DNA of 64,000 bases from Litoreibacter roseus (GCF_009811795.1 NZ_BLJE01000003.1:186001-250000), one strand, 5' to 3'. Counted from the first letter of the stretch, positions 53,198 to 63,540 are shown. Notes: a model not told the origin generated them from the sequence alone. Program-made: numbers and translations.

Positions 53198-53211
53198 CCA
53201 TTGTTTAAATT

Positions 53212-54369
<1,158 letters not shown>

Positions 54370-54825
54370 ATGCTAGATGACACCGACCGTCGCCTTCTGC
54401 GTCTGCTGCAATCCGATCCGGACGTTCCGATCTCTGATCTGGCGGAGCGGTGTCGTCTTCAGCCGGCCACGGCCACGCGTCGACTGGATCGCCTGACTCG
54501 ACAAGGCATTCTGCGCGGCCACAGGGCTGTCATCGACTGGACCAAGCTGGGCTACGCGGTCGAGGTGTCCTTGCGCTTCACGCTCGACAAAACTCAGCCC
54601 CGTGCCTTCGACGAATTTCAGGCAGAGGCCCGTAAGATCCCGGAGGTGATCGCCATTCAGACCTTCTTGGGCCGCGTCGACCTGCGCCTGTCCATCGTGG
54701 CCCGCGACATGGCCGATTACCAGCGGCTCTACCGCGACAGCGTCCTGACACTGCCCCATATCGCCGACATCGAGGCGTTGATGCATGTGGCAACCATCAA
54801 GACCGCCGAGACCTTGCCCCTATGA
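54370..54825 (+). CDS. Lrp/AsnC family transcriptional regulator (first of pair)
   Basis: A 151-residue regulator. Residues 1-60 are a helix-turn-helix (DTDRRLLRLLQSDPDVPISDLAERC, with ATATRRLDRL as the recognition helix), and residues 65-150 are the RAM ligand-binding domain (FLGRVDLRLSIVARDMADYQRLYRD). Typical members bind an amino acid and multimerise on DNA. Divergent from ilvC, it is the best candidate for its regulator. It overlaps the next regulator gene by four bases (ATGA), so the two are co-translated. Confidence 0.9.
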   Translation: MLDDTDRRLLRLLQSDPDVPISDLAERCRLQPATATRRLDRLTRQGILRGHRAVIDWTKLGYAVEVSLRFTLDKTQPRAFDEFQAEARKIPEVIAIQTFLGRVDLRLSIVARDMADYQRLYRDSVLTLPHIADIEALMHVATIKTAETLPL

Positions 54826-55289
54826 GCTACGATGCGACCGATATGGCGATCCTACGTCTTTTGTCCGAGAACGCGATGCAAAGCGCGGGGTCCGTTGGGC
54901 GCGCGCTTGGTCTGAGCCAACCTACCACATGGCGGCGTATCCGCAAACTCAGGGAGGACGGGGTTCTTGCGGGTCAGCGCGTCGATCTGAACGCCGAGGC
55001 TTTGGGCTTCGGCGTTACTGTATTTCTGGGCGTCAAACTGGCCACCAAAGGCCGCGTCAGCCTTGAGGACTTCGAACGCGCCGTAACGGCAATTCCCGAG
55101 GTGCAAACGGTCCAGCACGTGCTGGGCCTCTACGACTACCGCCTGCGGGTCGTCGCCCGCGATCTCAGCGACTTTGAACGGGTGCTGCGCCGCCGGATTA
55201 TGACGCTGCCGGGCGTGGGCGATGTTGAGGCGAACGTGCTGTTGAGCGAAGAGCGTTTGCCCGGCCCCTTGCAGGATCCGGCGTCCTAG
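54822..55289 (+). CDS. Lrp/AsnC family transcriptional regulator (second of pair)
   Basis: A 155-residue regulator related to, but different from, its upstream neighbour. The helix-turn-helix (DMAILRLLSENAMQSAGSVGRALGL then QPTTWRRIRKLRE) and RAM domain (VLGLYDYRLRVVARDLSDFERVL) are complete. Two overlapping Lrp/AsnC genes of the same length make a heteromeric regulator possible, as seen for some archaeal and bacterial pairs. Downstream is a class V aminotransferase 135 bases away. Confidence 0.9.
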   Translation: MSYDATDMAILRLLSENAMQSAGSVGRALGLSQPTTWRRIRKLREDGVLAGQRVDLNAEALGFGVTVFLGVKLATKGRVSLEDFERAVTAIPEVQTVQHVLGLYDYRLRVVARDLSDFERVLRRRIMTLPGVGDVEANVLLSEERLPGPLQDPAS

Positions 55290-55424
55290 ATCGGCGCACT
55301 TGTGTCGCAAAGGAAACCTGCCCGCCCGCTAAGTCGTTGATTTCACGAAGCTGTATGCAGAAATATACGGTGCATCGGGACACGATTGGCGGTACCTTCT
55401 TTGAATTCCAAGGGAGGAACAGCC

Positions 55425-56576
55425 ATGTCCGCACTGCTCAAGACCGTCGATCCTGACGGGCTGCGTGAGTTTTCTGTCGTCTTCACCGACCGCTCTTTGA
55501 ACCACATGTCAAAGGCGTTCCAGAAAGTGATGACCGACATTTCGTCCATGCTGAAGGAGGTCTATGTCGCCGACAGCGTGGCCCTTGTGCCGGGCGGCGG
55601 GACCTTCGCGATGGAGGCCGTGGCCCGCCAGTTTGCCCGCGGCAAACGGGTGTTGGTTGTGCGCAACGGCTGGTTTTCCTATCGCTGGTCTCAGATCATT
55701 GAAACCGGTGGGCTGACGGCCGAAACAACTGTAATGAAAGCCCGCCAGACCGGCAATGACAGCCGGGCGTCTTTTGCCCCATGCCCGATCGATGAGGTCA
55801 CCGCCAAGATCCGTGACCAGAAGCCCGAGATCGTTTTCGCGCCCCACGTGGAAACCTCTGCCGGTGTGATCTTGCCCGATGATTATATCAAAGCTCTGGC
55901 GGATGCGGCCCATGAGGTCGGCGCGCTGATGGTTCTGGATTGCATCGCATCGGGATGCGCATGGGTGGATATGACCGCCACCGGCGTAGACGTTCTGATC
56001 TCTGCCCCGCAGAAGGGATGGTCCGCCCAGCCTTGCGCCGGGATCGTCTGCCTGTCTGGCCGAGCGCGCCGCAAGATCGAAGACACCCAATCCGACAGCT
56101 ACGCGATTGATCTGAAGAAATGGCTGTCGATCATGGAAACCTACGAAAACGGCGGCCATGCCTACCATGCGACCATGCCGACCGATGGTCTGAAAGCGTT
56201 TCGCGACACGATGCTGGAAACGCGAGAGTACGGTTTCGAAAAACTGCGGGACGCCCAGTGGCGGCTTGGCACTGCCGTGCGCCAGTTGATGACAGATCGA
56301 GGCATTGCGTCTGTTGCGGCCGATGGGTATGGCGCGCCGGGGGTCGTTGTCAGCTACACCGACGACGCAGCAATGCAGAACGGGTCCAAATTTGCGGCTC
56401 GCGGTACGCAGATCGCAGCCGGTGTTCCACTGGAATGTGACGAGCCCGCAGATTTCCGGACCTTTCGCATTGGGCTTTTCGGCCTCGACAAGCTCTATGA
56501 CACGGACCGGACGCTCGCCGCCTTGCAGACTGTCTTGGATGACGTGCTCAGCGCGCCCCCAGCCCCAGCTGCATAA
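55425..56576 (+). CDS. Class V aminotransferase (alanine-glyoxylate / serine-pyruvate family)
   Basis: A 383-residue PLP enzyme. The start ATG follows a strong AAGGGAGG; the frame's earlier ATG (55386) has no ribosome site. VALVPGGGTFAMEAVARQF holds the phosphate-binding Gly-rich loop, VLDCIASGCAWVDM the aspartate that contacts the PLP nitrogen, and SAPQKGWSAQPCAG the Schiff-base lysine. This family transfers amino groups among alanine, serine, glyoxylate or similar. Substrate not determined. Its proximity to Lrp-type regulators and ilvC suggests amino acid metabolism. Its 3' end overlaps the convergent UbiH-type gene by 29 bases. Confidence 0.86.
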   Translation: MSALLKTVDPDGLREFSVVFTDRSLNHMSKAFQKVMTDISSMLKEVYVADSVALVPGGGTFAMEAVARQFARGKRVLVVRNGWFSYRWSQIIETGGLTAETTVMKARQTGNDSRASFAPCPIDEVTAKIRDQKPEIVFAPHVETSAGVILPDDYIKALADAAHEVGALMVLDCIASGCAWVDMTATGVDVLISAPQKGWSAQPCAGIVCLSGRARRKIEDTQSDSYAIDLKKWLSIMETYENGGHAYHATMPTDGLKAFRDTMLETREYGFEKLRDAQWRLGTAVRQLMTDRGIASVAADGYGAPGVVVSYTDDAAMQNGSKFAARGTQIAAGVPLECDEPADFRTFRIGLFGLDKLYDTDRTLAALQTVLDDVLSAPPAPAA

Positions 56577-57735
56577 GGGTCTTACGGACGGGCGCAGCGT
56601 CGTGGATCAATCCGATCCCGGCACGGCGCAGATCCCGGAACCACTGCGCGTCAGTCATTGAGGTGCGGTTGAGCAGATCGATGCCCGTCACGCGAAAGCG
56701 CACGTCAAGCCGCCGCCGTCTGTCATAGGTTTGCAGCATGGCGTCGCTGCCCAGAGGATGCTTGGCGGACAGCTCCCGCAGAAGGTCCAGATCTGCAAGG
56801 CTCATGTTGAGACCCTGCGCACCAATAGGCGGCACCACATGGGCGGCCTCCGCCACCAAGGCCAACCGCTGAGCCGAGAACCGGTCCGCGATTTGCGAAA
56901 TGATCGGCCAGATCGTCCGGCGGGAGGCCAGCGTGAGCGGTCCCATCACGTGACACGACCGGTGAGACATCTCCGCCTCGAACGCGGCCTCATCCAGATC
57001 AAAGAGGCGCTGCGCTTCCGCACCAGTCTCCATCCAGACCACGGCAGACGAGGGGGTGCCATCGTAATCGGGCAGGGGCACCAGCGTAAACGGGCCGCCT
57101 GTGCGGTGAATTTCGGTCGAGACATTCTCGTGCGGCACCGGATGGGTCACGGCAAAGGCCAGTGCCTTTTGCCCGTAGCGTGTTGTTTTAACCTCGATCC
57201 CTGCGTTCTGACGCAAAGCAGAGTTCCGGCCATCCGCTGCGATCACGAGGTCCGCTGTGACGGGGTCGCCCTCGCTCAGCCACACTTTCGCGCCGCTTGT
57301 GCGCGCCAGCATGCGCGTCGTCGCAACGCCGGGCCGGAAATCCACGGTCTCAAGATCTTCGAGCCGCGCGACAAGTTCCCGCCGGATCAGCCAGTTCGGA
57401 ATGTTCCAGCCAAAGGGCAGTTCCGAGATATCGCTGGCGTTGAAGTCGCGGCTGGTGCGCACCGTGCCATCCGTGGCCGCATCCGCGATCCGCATGGTTT
57501 CCAGCGGATTCGCGAAGGGCGCCAGCTTGATCCAGACACCTGCGCGTTCCAACACCTGAACCGAGGGCTGCAGGAACGCCGTGCTGCGCAAATCAGCACC
57601 CTCGCTGTCGCGCAAGGTGACAGGCGGGGTAGGATCAACACACAGAACACGCCGTCCGTCTGACCCAAACAGACAAGCCGCGGTCAACCCCGCTACGCCG
57701 CCACCCGATACGATAATATCAAAACTCTCAGCCAT
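56548..57735 (-). CDS. UbiH/UbiF/COQ6-type FAD monooxygenase
   Basis: A 395-residue flavoprotein hydroxylase. The N-terminal FAD motif is VSGGGVAGLTAACLFG with the following Asp (VLCVDP), the middle has the NAD(P)H/DG segment LVIAADGRNSALRQ, and the C-terminal FAD motif is VAEAAHVVPPIGAQGLNMSLAD, a close variant of GDAAHxxxPxxGQG. These enzymes hydroxylate the ring of ubiquinone precursors. Which position (C5, C6 or C1) cannot be told from the sequence. Alone on its strand and overlapping the aminotransferase end by 29 bases. Confidence 0.87.
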   Translation of the reverse strand: MAESFDIIVSGGGVAGLTAACLFGSDGRRVLCVDPTPPVTLRDSEGADLRSTAFLQPSVQVLERAGVWIKLAPFANPLETMRIADAATDGTVRTSRDFNASDISELPFGWNIPNWLIRRELVARLEDLETVDFRPGVATTRMLARTSGAKVWLSEGDPVTADLVIAADGRNSALRQNAGIEVKTTRYGQKALAFAVTHPVPHENVSTEIHRTGGPFTLVPLPDYDGTPSSAVVWMETGAEAQRLFDLDEAAFEAEMSHRSCHVMGPLTLASRRTIWPIISQIADRFSAQRLALVAEAAHVVPPIGAQGLNMSLADLDLLRELSAKHPLGSDAMLQTYDRRRRLDVRFRVTGIDLLNRTSMTDAQWFRDLRRAGIGLIHDAAPVRKTLMQLGLGAR

Positions 57736-57773
57736 ATCTCTGACTTAGGTCGCACGCGTCGGTCTGGAAAGGA

Positions 57774-58421
57774 TCAAGGGCTGAACTGCGCCAGAAAGCC
57801 GCTCAGGTCGTCGGTGTGATGGTCGATGTAGTCCGCTGGTGCAGGGGCGGGTGCCACATGGATGGTCTTGAGGCCAAGCGCCTTCGGGGCTTCCAGGTTA
57901 CGCGGCTCGTCCTCGAACATGGCCGCCGCGTCCGGTGCCAGACCTTCGATGGCGAACACCCTGTCAAACGCGGCGCGCTCTGGCTTCGGGCGGTAGCCCG
58001 CATGCTCGACGCCGTAGATCGCGTCAAACAGGTTCTCAAGCCCGCGCGCCTCCAGCACATCGCCCGCATAGGGCGCGCTACCGTTGGTATAAATGATCTT
58101 GCGTCCGGGCAGCATGTCGATCCGTTTCCGAAGGTCCGGATCCGGCGCGATCACGGTGAAATCAATGTCATGGACATCGGTCATGAACGCCTCCGGGTCG
58201 ATGCCGTGATTTGTCATCAGCCCGGCTAGTGTCGTGCCGTGCTCATGCCAATAAACCTTGCGCAACCGGTTTGCCTCGGCAGCGTCCACGCTCAACTCGC
58301 GCATCACCCACCGGGTCATCCGCACCTCGATCTGATCGAAAAGGCGGGTTTCGGGTGGGTAAAGTGTATTGTCGAGGTCGAAGACCCACGTGCGGATATG
58401 AGAAAATTCTGGTGCCAGCAT
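57774..58421 (-). CDS. HAD-family pyrimidine 5'-nucleotidase-like hydrolase
   Basis: A 215-residue haloacid dehalogenase-type phosphatase. Motif 1 is VFDLDNTLYPP (Asp nucleophile and acid/base), motif 2 is IIYTNGSA, motif 3 is the lysine in GYRPKPERAAF, and motif 4 is MFEDEPRNLEAPKALG. The DLDNTLYP form of motif 1 and the size fit the SDT1/YjjG-like pyrimidine 5'-nucleotidase subgroup, which also hydrolyses modified nucleotides. It precedes the UbiH-type gene by about 40 bases on the same strand; both may share a transcript. It is divergent from the GntR gene. Confidence 0.86.
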   Translation of the reverse strand: MLAPEFSHIRTWVFDLDNTLYPPETRLFDQIEVRMTRWVMRELSVDAAEANRLRKVYWHEHGTTLAGLMTNHGIDPEAFMTDVHDIDFTVIAPDPDLRKRIDMLPGRKIIYTNGSAPYAGDVLEARGLENLFDAIYGVEHAGYRPKPERAAFDRVFAIEGLAPDAAAMFEDEPRNLEAPKALGLKTIHVAPAPAPADYIDHHTDDLSGFLAQFSP

Positions 58422-58533
58422 CCGCTGTAAACTAACGCCGTGCCGCAGGTCTTCAATGGCAATCTTGTATCGGGCGGCAGGCTTGGGCTAGCCTGACGCG
58501 ACGCGCCGCAGGGCGGCAGAAAAAGGATGTGAC

Positions 58534-59178
58534 ATGCCCCTATCAACCCCCGCGCCAACGGATGCCTACGGGCTGATCCTGCATGCCATCGACACCGGGA
58601 TCTACAAGCCCGGCAGCCGTCTGGTCGAAAGCGAACTGGCCGAGCGGTTTGGCGTGTCGCGCACGCCTATTCGCGAGGCGTTGCAGCGGCTTGAGACCCA
58701 ATCGATGCTGACCCGCGACGGCCGCAGCCTGATCGTGGCCTCCCTCAATCACACGCAAATGGCAGAGCTTTACACGGTGCGCACTGCGCTGGAGGGGCTG
58801 GCGGCCGAGCTTGCGGCCCAGCATGCGGCAGCCGAAGAGATCAAGGTGCTTTACGATATGGTGGCAGAGGACGAGGCGTTCCTCAACGAACCCGCTTTGC
58901 TATCGCAGGCAAACCGGCGCTTTCACCGACAGATTCACTTGGCCTCTCATAATGGCTTTCTGGTCCAGCAGCTTGATCTGGTCTACCGCTCCATGGCGCT
59001 TCTGGCGACCACGTCCCTTGCGGTCGAGGGGCGGGGCGAGGTGGCCTTGCAAGAACATCTGGCCATCGTGAAGGCCATCGATGCGCGCGACGGCGCAGCG
59101 GCGTCAGACGCGCTCCGCGAACACTTGTCGGTCGCGTTCCAGACGCGGTTGAAAATCGACGCGGGTGAGATCTGCTGA
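58534..59178 (+). CDS. GntR family transcriptional regulator (FadR/FCD type)
   Basis: A 214-residue regulator. Residues 10-75 are the winged helix (GLILHAIDTGIYKPGSRLVE, then LAERFGVSRTPIREALQRLE, the recognition helix) and residues 85-210 are the all-helical FCD domain, which often binds a metal and a small organic acid (visible Asp, His and His in NEPALLSQANRRFHRQIHLA and LQEHLAIVKAID). Divergent from the HAD gene. Its last 75 bases overlap the 3' end of the glycosyltransferase on the opposite strand. Target genes and ligand unknown. Confidence 0.9.
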   Translation: MPLSTPAPTDAYGLILHAIDTGIYKPGSRLVESELAERFGVSRTPIREALQRLETQSMLTRDGRSLIVASLNHTQMAELYTVRTALEGLAAELAAQHAAAEEIKVLYDMVAEDEAFLNEPALLSQANRRFHRQIHLASHNGFLVQQLDLVYRSMALLATTSLAVEGRGEVALQEHLAIVKAIDARDGAAASDALREHLSVAFQTRLKIDAGEIC

Positions 59179-61116
59179 GGGACGGGGCGCAGGTTTTGCG
59201 CCCTCTTCGTGCCAATCCTGTCCGCCGAATTCGCCATGCTCTGTCTTGTCCCAGTAAAAGGGCCGAAACATAAGCTCTATCAAACCCTTGTAAGCCGCAA
59301 TTGAAGCAAGAATGAAATAGACAGGCAACACAGCAAGCCAAGCCATCGAGGGCTTTCGTGTCAAGCCCCTGACCGACAGGGCGAAGATACCCAGCATGAT
59401 AATTTCGCTTGCCACGTAGAACACCGCAAGCCCTGTCAGCACCTCGTCGCCCAAGACCGGCGCCGCCGGGTGGGGCGCGCCCAGAAGTGTCGCGCCGAAC
59501 CCCGCCCACAGGACCGGCGCCAGAAAAAAGGACGCCAGCGTGCCCAGAAACAGCAGCTGAAATCCCATGAACTTCCACAGCCCCAGATCGCGGGCCAGCT
59601 TGATAGGGTCGCGCATATGCACCGCCCATGTGACCGCGTAGCCTTTCAGCCAGCGGGACCGCTGACGGATCCACGGCCAGGTCCGGCTGTTCGCCTCTTC
59701 CTGTGTGACCGTGTCGATGATCTCGCAACGGTAGCCATAGCGCGCCAGACGCATGCCCAGATCGGCATCCTCGGTGACGTTATGTGCGTCCCAGCCGCCG
59801 AGTTTGATCAGCGTGTCCCGGCGGAAAAACAAGGTGGTGCCCCCCAAGGGGATCGCAAAGCCCAGCCGTTGCAGTCCCGGCAGCATCACCCGGAACCACG
59901 CGGCATATTCGAAGCAGAAACAGCGCGACAGCCAGTTCGTGAACGGGTTGTAAAAGCTCAAGACACCCTGCAGGCAGGCCAGATCGTTGGGCGCCTCTGC
60001 GAAGCGACGCACCACTTTGTAAATCTGGTCCGCGGCCGGTGCATCCTCGGCATCATAGACCCCGATGATATCGCCCGTGGTGAAATCCAGCGCATAGTTC
60101 ATCGCGCGCGGCTTGGTCTTCACGCCACCCGTAGGCACGCGGATCACCTTCATCCAACGGGGCACGCGCTTATTGCGCAACGCACTGCGGGTCACAGCAT
60201 CGTCGTCCTCCACGACCAGACAAATCTCCAGCAATTCACGCGGGTAAGTTAGGCGAGACAGGCGTTTGACCAAGGCCCCGGCCACATCGGGCTCATTGAA
60301 AAGCGGCACAAGGATCGAGACCTTGGGCAGTCGGATCATCGGTTTCGAGGGACGCTCGGGCGCCAGCGCAACGCGGTTTGGACTGTCGTTGCGCCGCAGC
60401 AACCGAAATACCGCAAAGCTGCCACAGGCCAGCTTTAGAAGCGTATTGAGCGCCAGAACGAAGGTCGCCATCAGGAAAAGCAGCGCGAAAATACCCGCAG
60501 GGGCCAGCAAAGCGCCTGCCGTCAGCGCAGACACGGTCGCAGCCATGAAAATCTGCGCCCGGTGCGTGGACCAGCCCCGACAGCTTTCTGCTGGCGACGT
60601 GCGCGTTTCCGCGCGGTCCACAAGGACAGGTCCGAACAACCGGTGGATATGGCGTTGCAACGTCGCGTCATCGGTCAGCACGAAGCGGGTTTCGCTTAAC
60701 CTGTCGGCCAGCCGCATCTGTGCCCATTGTGCATGGGCCGGACGCGATACGGCGATCACGGCGATATCGCCCTTCATCTGCCACGGCAGAAATCCGAATT
60801 TCAGGCAATCATGGGGGTCGGCCAGTTCAGCCAAACGGGGATCAGGCGGATCTTCGTCCAGATCAATCTTGTGGGTGCCATGCTGGCGGGCCAGAGCGGT
60901 GAGAACCTGTTGTTCGTCCGCCATGTTCTGCGCGACGAGGATCTCGCCCAAAGCCGCGTTCTCGCGCTTCTGGATGGCCAACGCGGTCAGCAGGTCCGCC
61001 GGATCAAGCGCCCCCTGATCTACAAGCAACTGTCCCAGAAGAACGCCCGGCGCTGCCTTGGGCATCAGCGGAGCAAGCCTGATGGACTGGTGAATATTTA
61101 CCTTTGACGCGTCCAT
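59104..61116 (-). CDS. Family 2 glycosyltransferase with MshEN-like N-terminal domain
   Basis: A 670-residue protein. Residues about 20-145 resemble the MshEN/GspE N-terminal domain (VLLGQLLVDQGALDPADLLTAL then ALGEILVAQNMADEQQVLTALARQHG), two copies of a motif known to bind cyclic di-GMP. Two membrane helices follow (AQIFMAATVSALTAGALLA and IFALLFLMATFVLALNTLL), then the glycosyltransferase core: VSILVPLFNE, GVYDAEDAP (metal-binding Asp), VTEDADLGMRLA and RQRSRWLKGYAVTW (the Q-x-x-R-W type motif), and more membrane segments. The arrangement is like cellulose or hyaluronan synthases. It would make an extracellular polysaccharide; the MshEN-like part suggests regulation by cyclic di-GMP. Confidence 0.86.
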   Translation of the reverse strand: MDASKVNIHQSIRLAPLMPKAAPGVLLGQLLVDQGALDPADLLTALAIQKRENAALGEILVAQNMADEQQVLTALARQHGTHKIDLDEDPPDPRLAELADPHDCLKFGFLPWQMKGDIAVIAVSRPAHAQWAQMRLADRLSETRFVLTDDATLQRHIHRLFGPVLVDRAETRTSPAESCRGWSTHRAQIFMAATVSALTAGALLAPAGIFALLFLMATFVLALNTLLKLACGSFAVFRLLRRNDSPNRVALAPERPSKPMIRLPKVSILVPLFNEPDVAGALVKRLSRLTYPRELLEICLVVEDDDAVTRSALRNKRVPRWMKVIRVPTGGVKTKPRAMNYALDFTTGDIIGVYDAEDAPAADQIYKVVRRFAEAPNDLACLQGVLSFYNPFTNWLSRCFCFEYAAWFRVMLPGLQRLGFAIPLGGTTLFFRRDTLIKLGGWDAHNVTEDADLGMRLARYGYRCEIIDTVTQEEANSRTWPWIRQRSRWLKGYAVTWAVHMRDPIKLARDLGLWKFMGFQLLFLGTLASFFLAPVLWAGFGATLLGAPHPAAPVLGDEVLTGLAVFYVASEIIMLGIFALSVRGLTRKPSMAWLAVLPVYFILASIAAYKGLIELMFRPFYWDKTEHGEFGGQDWHEEGAKPAPRPSADLTRVDFQPRLERDRQVFAERV

Positions 61117-61164
61117 GAGGACCCCGCATTTCTTGCGAACTCCCCATATCTGGCGGGTCTGTGG

Positions 61165-62352
61165 TTAAGGGGTCGTTAAAGCTGCGCGTGTTTTCTGGGC
61201 CATTGCCTCGGCAAAGCGCTCGAACAGGTAGTAGCTGTCCTGAGGGCCGGGCGAGGCTTCGGGGTGATATTGCACGCTGAACACAGGCTTGTCGGCCAGC
61301 CGAATCCCGCAGTTCGATCCATCAAAAAGGGAGACATGGGTTTCCACAACGCCCTCGGGCAGCGTCTGGCTGTCCACCGTGAACCCGTGGTTCATCGAGG
61401 TGATCTCGACCTTCCCGGTCTCAAGATCCTTGACCGGGTGATTGGCGCCATGATGGCCGTGGTTCATCTTGATCGTCTCGGCCCCAAGGGCCAGAGCCAG
61501 CATCTGATGTCCCAGGCATATTCCAAAAACCGGGATATCTTGCGCCAGCACACCCTTGATCATCGTCACTGCGTAGGCACCTGTCGCGGCCGGATCGCCC
61601 GGACCATTGGACAGGAACACCCCGTCCGGGTTCTGGGCCAGAACGTCCTCGGCTGTGGCCGTGGCGGGCATGACGGTGACATCGCAGCCCGCAGAGGCAA
61701 GGCAGCGCAAGATGTTGCGCTTGGCGCCATAATCAATCGCCACGACTTTGTGACCGGGTTCCGTCCGCTTGGTGTAGCCCTCGGGCCAGGCCCAGCGTTT
61801 CTCATCCCACCGATAGGATTGCGCGCAGGTCACTTCCTTGGCCAGATCGAGCCCTTCCAGACCGGCAAAGCCCCGTGCGGCTGCCACAAGTTTTTCCAGA
61901 TCGAACTTTCCATCCGCCCGGTGTTCCATCGCCACGTGAGGCGCGCCCTGCGCCCGGATCGTCCGGGTCAGCCGCCGTGTGTCGATACCGCCAAGCCCGA
62001 TGCGGCCCCGTGCCTTGAGCCAATCGCCAAGCTCCCCGGTGGCGCGCCAGTTCGAAGGCGTCGTCGGATCCCATTTCACGACCATGCCTGCCGCAACCGG
62101 GTCGGCGGTCTCGTCATCTTCGGGCGTGATGCCGGTGTTGCCGATATGGGGGAAGGTGAAGGTGACCACCTGACCCGCGTAGGACGGGTCGGTCATGATT
62201 TCTTGATAGCCGGTCATTGCGGTGTTGAAGCACAGTTCTGCGGTGGTCAGCCCCTCGGCGCCGAACCCGCGTCCGTAAAAGACGGTGCCATCTGCCAATA
62301 CAAGGCATCCAGTTGGCTTGTCCGTTTGTGGCTTGTCCGAATGTGCGGCCAT
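61165..62352 (-). CDS. carA: Carbamoyl-phosphate synthase small subunit
   Basis: CarA, 395 residues, glutaminase subunit of carbamoyl phosphate synthase, feeding pyrimidine and arginine synthesis. The N-terminal domain has TTAELCFNTAMTGYQEIMTDPSYAGQ; the amidotransferase domain has FGICLGHQMLALALG with Cys, plus the His-Glu segment VQYHPEASPG. The ATG at 62352 is preferred over the frame's earlier ATG (62388), which has no family-like residues. carB is not in the window. It is divergent from the YqeY gene, with about 170 bases between them. Confidence 0.95.
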   Translation of the reverse strand: MAAHSDKPQTDKPTGCLVLADGTVFYGRGFGAEGLTTAELCFNTAMTGYQEIMTDPSYAGQVVTFTFPHIGNTGITPEDDETADPVAAGMVVKWDPTTPSNWRATGELGDWLKARGRIGLGGIDTRRLTRTIRAQGAPHVAMEHRADGKFDLEKLVAAARGFAGLEGLDLAKEVTCAQSYRWDEKRWAWPEGYTKRTEPGHKVVAIDYGAKRNILRCLASAGCDVTVMPATATAEDVLAQNPDGVFLSNGPGDPAATGAYAVTMIKGVLAQDIPVFGICLGHQMLALALGAETIKMNHGHHGANHPVKDLETGKVEITSMNHGFTVDSQTLPEGVVETHVSLFDGSNCGIRLADKPVFSVQYHPEASPGPQDSYYLFERFAEAMAQKTRAALTTP

Positions 62353-62524
62353 TGTTCCATCACCCCAACTGCATTGAAACCTGCGCATGTTTATGGGGCT
62401 GCACCGGTCCCGTCAACCGGGCGAGGCCTTGCGAAATGACCTTGCGACCACGGGCGGAATGTGCGGTTGTGACAGGGGCGGCGACACGCTATAGCGCCCG
62501 TCTCAACAGCACCATGAGGCCCTG

Positions 62525-62986
62525 ATGTCCAAAGATATGCGCGCGAAGATCAACGACGCCTTGAAAGAGGCAATGAAAGCCAAGGACAGCGCCCGGCTGG
62601 GCACGCTCCGGCTGATCAACGCCGCAATCAAGGATCAGGACATCGCTCTGCGCGCCGATGGCAAGACCGTGGGCGATCCCGAGATTCTGGCGATACTGGG
62701 CAAGATGGTGAAACAACGTCAGGAAAGCGCGCGCGCCTACGAAGAGGGTGGGCGGCTTGAGTTGGCCGAGCGGGAGCAGGATGAGATCAAGGTGATCTCT
62801 GATTTTCTGCCCGCGCAGCTCTCAGAGGCTGAAACTGAGGCCGCCATTGATGCGGCCATTGCCGACACAGGCGCGACCTCAATTCGTGACATGGGCAAGG
62901 TTATGGGCGAGTTGAAAGGCAAGTACACTGGCCAGCTGGATTTCGGATCCGTCGGACCGATCGTCAAGGACAAGCTGGCGTCCTAA
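62525..62986 (+). CDS. GatB/YqeY domain protein
   Basis: A 153-residue all-helical protein of the YqeY family, which resembles the C-terminal tRNA-binding region of GatB. Features: RAKINDALKEAMKAKDSARLGTLRL at the start, the central KQRQESARAYEEGGRLELAEREQ and the closing MGKVMGELKGKYTGQLDFG. It may act in tRNA-dependent amidation or in another tRNA step; the role is not established. Commonly next to carA, as here. Its last four bases overlap the DUF2244 stop from the other strand. Confidence 0.9.
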   Translation: MSKDMRAKINDALKEAMKAKDSARLGTLRLINAAIKDQDIALRADGKTVGDPEILAILGKMVKQRQESARAYEEGGRLELAEREQDEIKVISDFLPAQLSEAETEAAIDAAIADTGATSIRDMGKVMGELKGKYTGQLDFGSVGPIVKDKLAS

Positions 62987-63537
62987 CCGCGCAGCCCCGG
63001 TGCCAGATTGCGCAACTGCGCTTCGACTTCATCCTTCAGCTCCGCGCGTTCCTCTGGTGACAGGAACGCCCCAAGCTCCACCTCTCGCGTGCCGCCACTG
63101 AGCGTCAGGTAGTTCTTCACCGGCGCTTCGTGTGAGGTGATGCCGACCCAGTAGGGGTTGGCCTCCCATTCCTGACGCCGCTTGTGCTTCGGCCCCATTT
63201 TGCTGACGCGGACGAGGGTCATATGATCGGGCCAGATCGAGAGCTCTTCGACCAGATGGCCATCGCGGTAGCTGCGCATCAGAAAGTACCAGAGCCCACC
63301 CACCGTCAGCACCAGAAAGGGCAGCAGCCCCCACAGCACCGTCGTGCCGATCAGCGGCAGCAGCGGAATCGCGATCAACACCGAGGTGATCGCCAGAAAG
63401 GTCACAAAGCCATGGCGCGACAAGGACCGATGGGGCCACAGAAGAACGCGCCAAATCGGTTGCGAGCCATCATGACGAGAAAGGGCCTCGGGATAATCCG
63501 AGGCCCCGTCTGAGGTTGTTATGTGCTGGACAGGCAT
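62983..63537 (-). CDS. DUF2244 membrane protein
   Basis: A 184-residue protein with two adjacent membrane helices (GFVTFLAITSVLIAIPLLPL and TTVLWGLLPFLVLTVGGLWYF) and a soluble C-terminal part (DHMTLVRVSKMGPKHKRRQEWEANPYWV, then LGAFLSPEERAELKDEVEAQL). It matches DUF2244, an alphaproteobacterial family without a known function, frequently found next to cytochrome oxidase genes, as here, three bases after the ctaD stop on the same strand. Confidence 0.87.
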   Translation of the reverse strand: MPVQHITTSDGASDYPEALSRHDGSQPIWRVLLWPHRSLSRHGFVTFLAITSVLIAIPLLPLIGTTVLWGLLPFLVLTVGGLWYFLMRSYRDGHLVEELSIWPDHMTLVRVSKMGPKHKRRQEWEANPYWVGITSHEAPVKNYLTLSGGTREVELGAFLSPEERAELKDEVEAQLRNLAPGLRG

Positions 63538-63540
63538 TGC

